DNA of 64,000 bases from an uncultured SAR86 cluster bacterium. GTDB lineage: Bacteria > Pseudomonadota > Gammaproteobacteria > Magnimaribacterales > Magnimaribacteraceae. The DNA lies in NCBI GenBank assembly GCA_902594545.1, contig CACJMO010000002.1:1-64000 (forward strand), given 5' to 3'. The notes under the pieces are model-generated. The model was not told the origin of the DNA and did not search any database. It saw only the letters and a program-made list of their open reading frames with translations. Positions 59,030-64,000 of the stretch are shown here, one piece after another (the stretch's first letter is position 1; each line of letters starts with the position of its first letter). The position numbers and the translations under genes are program-made.

Positions 59030-60955
59030 TTAATTATCTCTTTGAAGATAAACTATATCGACTATTTCATCTTCTGGCGTATAACCAGAAACCACAGTCT
59101 TTAGTATATTTCTTAAGGCTACAACATCTCCATTTTTTTCTGCTTCAGATAAGGAATTAAGATGTACTTCTAACTCTTTAGCTTCTAGAAATTCTTCCTC
59201 AGCTCTTAAAATCTGTTCATGTTCTGTTGAACTTACATTTCCCCCAATAAGCAGCTCTTCATAAAGTTTTTCACCTGGTCTAAGACCTGTAAAGATAATT
59301 TCTATATCCCCTTCGGGGTTACTCTCTTCTTTGACCTCCATTCCACTAAGATTAATTAATCTTTTTGCCAAATCATAAATTTTTACAGGCTCTCCCATGT
59401 CCAAGACAAAAACGTCACCACCTTTACCCATTGCTCCAGCCTGAATAACAAGCTCAGCGGCTTCAGGAATAGACATGAAGTATCTAGTTACGTCTTTATG
59501 GGTGACTGTTACAGGACCTCCTTGTTGTATTTGTTGTTGAAACAACGGTATAGCTGAACCGGAAGAACCTAGAACATTACCAAACCTAACCATAGTCATT
59601 CTTGTTTTACTATTTACTTTTTTATCTACTGAGTATGCCTGCAAGATCATCTCAGAGAATCTTTTTGTTGCTCCCATTATGTTTGTGGGTCTAACAGCTT
59701 TATCAGTAGATATTAGTACAAAAGTTTCCACTTCATTTTCTAATGCTGACCTCATACAAGAGAGTGTTCCAAAAATGTTATTATTAACCCCTTCAAAAGG
59801 ATTTTCTTCAACTAATGGTACATGCTTGTAGGCGGCAGTATGGTAAATTGTCTCAACTCCAAAAACCTTTAAAATTTCTGAAATCCTTTCCTGATTTGTT
59901 ACATTTGCTATAACTGGAAAGATATTAACTCTATCCATATATAAATCTAATTCATTTTTTATGGAATATAATGAGTATTCGTTAGAATCCAAGATCACCA
60001 AAATTTTTGGATCATTTCTTATTACCTGTCTTGCAAGCTCTGATCCTATTGAGCCTCCAGCTCCTGTAATTAAAACAATCTTATCTTTAATATTTCTATC
60101 AAGAAGCTCAGAATCTGCTTCTATTTCATATCTTCCCAATAAATCACTTGTGTCAACTTCTTTTAATTCAGAGACCATTACTTTCCCTTGAGCAAGTTCA
60201 GCCAATCCAGGTAAGATTCGTACTTTAACTTTATATTTCTCTATTTCTTCAAATAATTCTTTTAAGATGGACTTTGAAGCAGAAGGTATAGCAATTAAGA
60301 CCTCATCTACTTTTTCTCTTTCTACTAAGCTTCTAAGCTTGACTGGGTTCAAAACCTTTAAGCCTCCAACAAATGTCCCATGAAGAGATGGGTTTCTATC
60401 GATGAATGCTACTGGTTTCATTTCTGAGCTTACACGTAAGGCTCCTGCCAGTTGAATGCCAGCATCTCCTGCACCATAGATTGCCACTTTCTTGCCATTA
60501 GAAGCCTCGCTAAAATAATAATTAGCAAATATTCTCGATCCAATAATAAGGACTATTGAACTCAACAGACCTATCGACCATCCTGCAAGAGTTACCAAAG
60601 ATTTATCTAAAACTATATAGGGAGTAAATTGATTTAATGTAGACAAAAGTAATAAGTTTTTGAAAATCAAAATTAATACAAACGACAGAACAATTGACTT
60701 TATCAGTAGATAGATAGATGAGAAGTCTAAGAATCTCAGAACTGACCTATAAACACCGGATAAATAAAATATAAAAACTGTGAAGATTGGAATCAAAAAT
60801 AATCTTAAGTAATCATCACTTTCTAGAAGATGGGGGTCAACATCACTTGCGGTGATAGCAAGAGAAGATGCAATACATATTAGAAAAAAATCGTTTAGAC
60901 AGACTAATATCTGTTTACTGAGTCTGCTGGAAGAGAGGAGGTTTTTTTTTAACAT
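59030..60955 (-). CDS. UDP-sugar 4,6-dehydratase (PglF/WbpM/CapD-like), membrane-anchored
   Basis: 641 residues. Four N-terminal membrane helices (about 15-150), a small Rossmann domain (VAIYGAGDAGIQLAGAL), and the SDR dehydratase with ITGAGGSIGSELARQVIRNDPKILVILDSNEYSLYSI. The catalytic region reads STDKAVRPTNIMGATKRFSEM: as in WbpM and PglF the usual Tyr is replaced by Met, with Thr-Asp-Lys nearby. It makes the UDP-4-keto-6-deoxy-GlcNAc intermediate. It lies last in the order PglC, D, E, F. Confidence 0.9.
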   Translation of the reverse strand: MLKKNLLSSSRLSKQILVCLNDFFLICIASSLAITASDVDPHLLESDDYLRLFLIPIFTVFIFYLSGVYRSVLRFLDFSSIYLLIKSIVLSFVLILIFKNLLLLSTLNQFTPYIVLDKSLVTLAGWSIGLLSSIVLIIGSRIFANYYFSEASNGKKVAIYGAGDAGIQLAGALRVSSEMKPVAFIDRNPSLHGTFVGGLKVLNPVKLRSLVEREKVDEVLIAIPSASKSILKELFEEIEKYKVKVRILPGLAELAQGKVMVSELKEVDTSDLLGRYEIEADSELLDRNIKDKIVLITGAGGSIGSELARQVIRNDPKILVILDSNEYSLYSIKNELDLYMDRVNIFPVIANVTNQERISEILKVFGVETIYHTAAYKHVPLVEENPFEGVNNNIFGTLSCMRSALENEVETFVLISTDKAVRPTNIMGATKRFSEMILQAYSVDKKVNSKTRMTMVRFGNVLGSSGSAIPLFQQQIQQGGPVTVTHKDVTRYFMSIPEAAELVIQAGAMGKGGDVFVLDMGEPVKIYDLAKRLINLSGMEVKEESNPEGDIEIIFTGLRPGEKLYEELLIGGNVSSTEHEQILRAEEEFLEAKELEVHLNSLSEAEKNGDVVALRNILKTVVSGYTPEDEIVDIVYLQRDN

Positions 60956-61000
60956 TTATTCTTCTTTCCTCTGTATCCTGAAACAATATATAGAAATGAC

Positions 61001-62176
61001 TTAACTAACCTCAGTAAAAACTTTTGTAAGTATCTCACATGTGTAGTCTAGATCACTCTCTGAAAGAGTTGGATGAACGAGAAATGCGATAGAAGTTTCA
61101 CTTAATTCTTCTGCAACTTTCAGTCTCTTTTGGGGCCTGAAATTAGTTTTATCAAAAGCTACCTCACGATAAATCTCTGAGCATGATCCTTCCAGGCAAG
61201 GTATACCATAAGAGTTAATTTCTTGAATAAGCTTCTGCCGGTTCCATCCAGACTTTAGTCCGTCAGGTTTCAAATAAGTATAAAACTTATAATAGGCATG
61301 ACGTATATCAGGAGAAGGAGTAGGAGTTCTTAGAATGGAAGGAAACCTATCACACACCTTCTTAATAATCTCTGCATTAATATTTCTTCTCTCTATCCAT
61401 CCATCCAGCAATTTAAGCTGATGTTTTCCCAAAACTGATTGAATTTCAGTCATTCTGAAATTGGAACCAAAAGACTCGTGAAGCCATCTAAATCCGGGAG
61501 GATGTTCTTTTTTATAAACTGCATCATAATTTTTTCCATGATCTTTGTATTCCCACATTCTTTGCCAGAGAATCCTGTCATCTGTGACCACCATGCCTCC
61601 CTCTCCTCCTGTTGACATTATTTTATCCTGACAAAAGGACCAGCACCCAATATGTCCTATAGATCCAACTGCCCTACCCTTATATATTGTCCCATGAGCT
61701 TGTGCGCAATCCTCTATTACATAAAGATTTCTTTTTTGTGCTAAATGTAAGATAGGATCCATATCGCAAGGCCATCCAGCTAAGTGAACGCAAATAATTG
61801 CCTTGGTTTTATCTGTTAAAACTTTTTTAATTGATTCTTCTGTAATATTTCCGCTATCCGGAGATACGTCTGCAAAAATAGGCTTAGCTCCAGCATTTAC
61901 GATACACGAAACAGAAGCAATGAAAGATCTGGGGGTCACTATCACCTCATCATCCTTTTTTAAATCAAGAACTTTCAATGCTAGCTCCAGAGCTAAGGTA
62001 CCATTTGCTAGTGCTATTGCGTGTTTTGTTCCAACATACTTAGCAAATTCTTTTTCAAAATTTTTGCCTTGTTCTCCCGTCCAGTAATTGACTTTATTAG
62101 ACTTAAGCACGTCAGAAACTTTATTTATTTCTTCAGCAGAATAATGAGGCCATTGACCAAGTACTTTTTTTACCAT
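61001..62176 (-). CDS. DegT/DnrJ/EryC1-type sugar aminotransferase (PglE-like)
   Basis: 391 residues of the PLP sugar-aminotransferase family. YVIEDCAQAHGTIYKGRAVGSIGHIGCWSFCQDKIMSTGGEGG carries the Asp (ED) and the Schiff-base Lys (CQDKIMS). It likely aminates the 4-keto group made by the dehydratase encoded downstream, as PglE does. The next gene upstream encodes the acetyltransferase. Substrate assignment comes from the neighbourhood, so GDP-perosamine-type activity remains possible. Confidence 0.87.
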   Translation of the reverse strand: MVKKVLGQWPHYSAEEINKVSDVLKSNKVNYWTGEQGKNFEKEFAKYVGTKHAIALANGTLALELALKVLDLKKDDEVIVTPRSFIASVSCIVNAGAKPIFADVSPDSGNITEESIKKVLTDKTKAIICVHLAGWPCDMDPILHLAQKRNLYVIEDCAQAHGTIYKGRAVGSIGHIGCWSFCQDKIMSTGGEGGMVVTDDRILWQRMWEYKDHGKNYDAVYKKEHPPGFRWLHESFGSNFRMTEIQSVLGKHQLKLLDGWIERRNINAEIIKKVCDRFPSILRTPTPSPDIRHAYYKFYTYLKPDGLKSGWNRQKLIQEINSYGIPCLEGSCSEIYREVAFDKTNFRPQKRLKVAEELSETSIAFLVHPTLSESDLDYTCEILTKVFTEVS

Positions 62177-62177
62177 C

Positions 62178-62789
62178 TTATGTTCTTTTTAAACTCTTAG
62201 TTTTTGTTGATGAGATGCTGATAATATCATCCTCTAAATCCTTGTTGATATAAGTCAAAGCGTCAACTTTATTATTTTTTCCTAGCTTCACGCCTTGATA
62301 AACAAAGGCATTTGACCCAATTAGGCTTTCGCTACCTATACACACGTTCCCACTAATTCTTGCACCGGGCAATACGATAGTATTATTTCCCAAGTTAACA
62401 TCGTGACCTATGGAACAATTTAAGTTTAACTGACAAAAATCACCTATTTTTGCATCAGAAGATATTGATGCATTAGCAGCTATGTAACAACCAACACCAA
62501 TTTTTGCTGATTTAGCTATGTAAGCTGATCTATTGATAACAGTAAAAGGAATAAGCTTATTTTTTAAACAAAAACTTATACAGTCTTTTCGCAGAGATGC
62601 TTCAGAAAAGCCTATATTAAAATGAATGTGATTAGCCTCCTGTAGGTCTAAGATTGAATTATCTTTGCTTTCTTCTCCATAGAAATACAATCTTTTAATT
62701 TGATCAAAGTGGCCATCATAAGACTCCTGTACTACCTCTTCAATTTCTTTTGCAGTCGACTCGGTCCCAAAAATATAAAGTACTTTCAT
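62178..62789 (-). CDS. PglD/NeuD-like sugar N-acetyltransferase
   Basis: 203 residues. An N-terminal Rossmann-like half (LYIFGTESTAKEIEEVV) is followed by a left-handed beta-helix with hexapeptide repeats: IGVGCYIAANASISSDAKIGDFCQLNLNCSIGHDVNLGNNTIVLPGARISGNVCIGSESLIGSNAFV. The His in SIGHDV is the catalytic base position in PglD. It should acetylate the 4-amino sugar to give the diacetyl form. It lies one base from the aminotransferase gene. Confidence 0.87.
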   Translation of the reverse strand: MKVLYIFGTESTAKEIEEVVQESYDGHFDQIKRLYFYGEESKDNSILDLQEANHIHFNIGFSEASLRKDCISFCLKNKLIPFTVINRSAYIAKSAKIGVGCYIAANASISSDAKIGDFCQLNLNCSIGHDVNLGNNTIVLPGARISGNVCIGSESLIGSNAFVYQGVKLGKNNKVDALTYINKDLEDDIISISSTKTKSLKRT

Positions 62790-62796
62790 GAAAATT

Positions 62797-63393
62797 TTAT
62801 TTCTTCCTTAATACATCTAACCTTGGCATGATAGTCTCATTATGAGGTGAAATACCAGACCTAGTTATAACTATCTTAATAGTCAAGAATAGGATTTTTA
62901 GATTAAGAAAAAAAGAACGATTTTGTACATAAAGGTTGTCGAAATAGAATTTTTCTTCCCAAGTGAGTGCGTTTCTTCCTTCTACCTGAGCCAAACCAGT
63001 CAAACCTGGCCTGACTTGATGTCTTTTTTTTTCTTCATCAGAGTAAAAGGGGAGGTATTCTGGTAGTAAAGGTCGCGGACCTATAAAACTCATATCTCCC
63101 TTTAAAATATTCAAAACAGAAGGCAGTTCATCCAAACTTGAAGAACGCAATAGTTGGCCCAATTTTGTTAATCTCTTCTCATCAGGTAATAAATTTCCCG
63201 AAGAATCATAAACTTCCTTCATAGTCTTCAGTTTAATTAACTTAAATTTTTTTTCGCTCTTGCCAATCCTCTCTTGAACAAATATTGGATTGGGGTCTAT
63301 AAAGAACACCACTAAGAGAATAATAAAGGTAAATGGAACAAATAAAAAAAGCAGTGTGAAAAGGGAAAATATAATATCTGCCGTTCTATTCAC
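62797..63393 (-). CDS. Initiating phosphoglycosyl transferase (PglC-like sugar transferase)
   Basis: About 198 residues in the bacterial sugar-transferase family. A membrane helix RTADIIFSLFTLLFLFVPFTFIILLVVFFI is followed by PIFVQERIGKSEKKFKLIKLKTMKE, DELPSVLNILKGDMSFIGPRPLLPEY and RPGLTGLAQVEGRNALTWEEKFYFDNLYV. The Asp-Glu pair in SLDELP is the PglC-type active site. It moves phospho-sugar from UDP to undecaprenyl phosphate. GTG 63393, one base after the upstream stop, is preferred; ATG 63444 would add 17 residues overlapping the LuxC-like gene. Confidence 0.87.
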   Translation of the reverse strand: MNRTADIIFSLFTLLFLFVPFTFIILLVVFFIDPNPIFVQERIGKSEKKFKLIKLKTMKEVYDSSGNLLPDEKRLTKLGQLLRSSSLDELPSVLNILKGDMSFIGPRPLLPEYLPFYSDEEKKRHQVRPGLTGLAQVEGRNALTWEEKFYFDNLYVQNRSFFLNLKILFLTIKIVITRSGISPHNETIMPRLDVLRKK

Positions 63394-63394
63394 T

Positions 63395-64000
63395 TTAGTT
63401 TGAGGAAATCCATTTGACCATACTCTGCATTGGCAAGTAACCATCCCATGGATTCTGATATATTGACATAGAACCTAAATTAGGAAAGCGATCAACGCCA
63501 TATCTGGCCAGCTCAGTCATGACAAGAGGCTTGGCCTGAGGTGGGACAAACAAACCTACTGACTGTATATTAGAGGGAAGCATATTCCCTAGATTGTCTA
63601 TTGATTCAATTTCTGAGATAAAGATACTCCTTCCATAGAGTGGCTCTTCTAGTTTAGGTTTATCATACCTAATGAAGATATTCCAATTGCCTGTTTTGCT
63701 TGTTTTACCCTCCAAGGTATCTTGGGAGTTATAAATGAATTCTTTGAGTAGAATGTTAAAAGTATCAATTGGTTCCTTAGTGAGTTCATTAAGTCGTGAC
63801 TTTTTTTCAAATACCTCTTCTATAGCCTCTGCAATATATGAAAGATTGAATCTAGAACCTTTTTCTATTATTAAATTATGAGGAGCATTACATCCAGTTT
63901 GATCGAACGCATAAATATCATTAGCTAATTTTTCTGCCATGTCTTTGACATCATCTTCAGATTCCAGCTTAGCCGAAGAGACATAAGCTAAAGAAATTTT
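63395..64000 (-). CDS. LuxC-like acyl-CoA reductase, start outside window
   Basis: The frame is open to the right edge, so this is the C-terminal part. NDIYAFDQTGCNAPHNLIIEKG matches the Cys block of LuxC-type long-chain acyl-CoA reductases (DQxGCxxPH), where the Cys carries the acyl thioester; MTELARYGVDRFPNLGSMSIYQNPWDGYLPMQSMVKWISS matches the family end (DRxxxxG...WDG). The first Met seen (63940) is internal: about 20 codons upstream also fit. It precedes the pglC-like gene by one base. It may make a lipid or aldehyde group for the glycan; this is inferred. Confidence 0.78.
   Translation of the reverse strand, partial: KISLAYVSSAKLESEDDVKDMAEKLANDIYAFDQTGCNAPHNLIIEKGSRFNLSYIAEAIEEVFEKKSRLNELTKEPIDTFNILLKEFIYNSQDTLEGKTSKTGNWNIFIRYDKPKLEEPLYGRSIFISEIESIDNLGNMLPSNIQSVGLFVPPQAKPLVMTELARYGVDRFPNLGSMSIYQNPWDGYLPMQSMVKWISSN

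Noticed and set aside
1-64000. CRISPR array, prophage or integrative element
   Set aside because: No regular repeat-spacer series, integrase, transposase or phage structural gene could be found by reading; the GC-rich insert has no mobility gene.

Overview
This window is bacterial chromosome from what looks like an AT-rich, compact, free-living gammaproteobacterium, probably marine. The gammaproteobacterial call rests on the minus-strand order thrS-infC-rpmI-rplT-pheS-pheT-ihfA-merR-tRNA-Pro, on adjacent guaB-guaA, and on a YghU-type glutathione transferase. Low GC, short or overlapping intergenic gaps and many CoA-dependent and oxidoreductase genes resemble uncultured marine groups such as SAR86. 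That placement is an inference, not something the sequence proves. No phage, integrase, transposase, rRNA or CRISPR array was seen.

Layout: 1-5.9 kb holds a purine permease (cut by the window edge), a YghU enzyme, two small genes, DoxX, a crotonase, and a plus-strand metal operon (outer-membrane-like protein, MerP-like and MerT-like proteins, CsoR-type repressor) with a CsoR-type operator on its first start codon. 5.9-18.6 kb is mostly minus strand: GST-like protein, class III aminotransferase, three exported proteins, a tyrosine phosphatase, a DUF5916 outer-membrane protein, an FAD oxidoreductase, small membrane or redox proteins, a second crotonase (plus strand) and a secreted phospholipase C next to PlsC. 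19.25-20.9 kb is a GC-rich two-gene insert flanked by an 8-bp direct repeat. 21-23.2 kb holds membrane proteins and an amine oxidase; 23.4-27.3 kb is a type III restriction-modification system.

27.5-30.5 kb is guaA-guaB. 30.6-45.9 kb is a mixed catabolic region: SDRs, MFS transporter, alpha/beta hydrolase, pterin dehydratase, fumarase, class II aldolase, old-yellow-enzyme reductase, 2-hydroxychromene-2-carboxylate isomerase, lipoprotein esterase, acyl-CoA dehydrogenase, thioesterase, GST, CoA-transferase. It contains the only gene-free stretch over 300 bp (42556-42987). That stretch carries two near-identical tandem modules that fold as three-way junctions with covarying outer stems, plus an adjacent long hairpin; I do not recognise this RNA.

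46-52.8 kb is the translation cluster, with three oddities: ihfA is frameshifted at a homopolymer, infC appears to start with AUA, and PheT lacks the tRNA-binding B2 domain. 52.9-58.2 kb holds pdxH, DoxX, a FabH-like synthase, a DjlA-like co-chaperone, a DUF35-thiolase pair and a phosphodiesterase. 58.2-64 kb holds a short RNase D and a surface-glycan set matching PglF/E/D/C (UDP-diacetylbacillosamine synthesis and lipid-carrier priming), preceded by a LuxC-like acyl-CoA reductase cut by the right edge.
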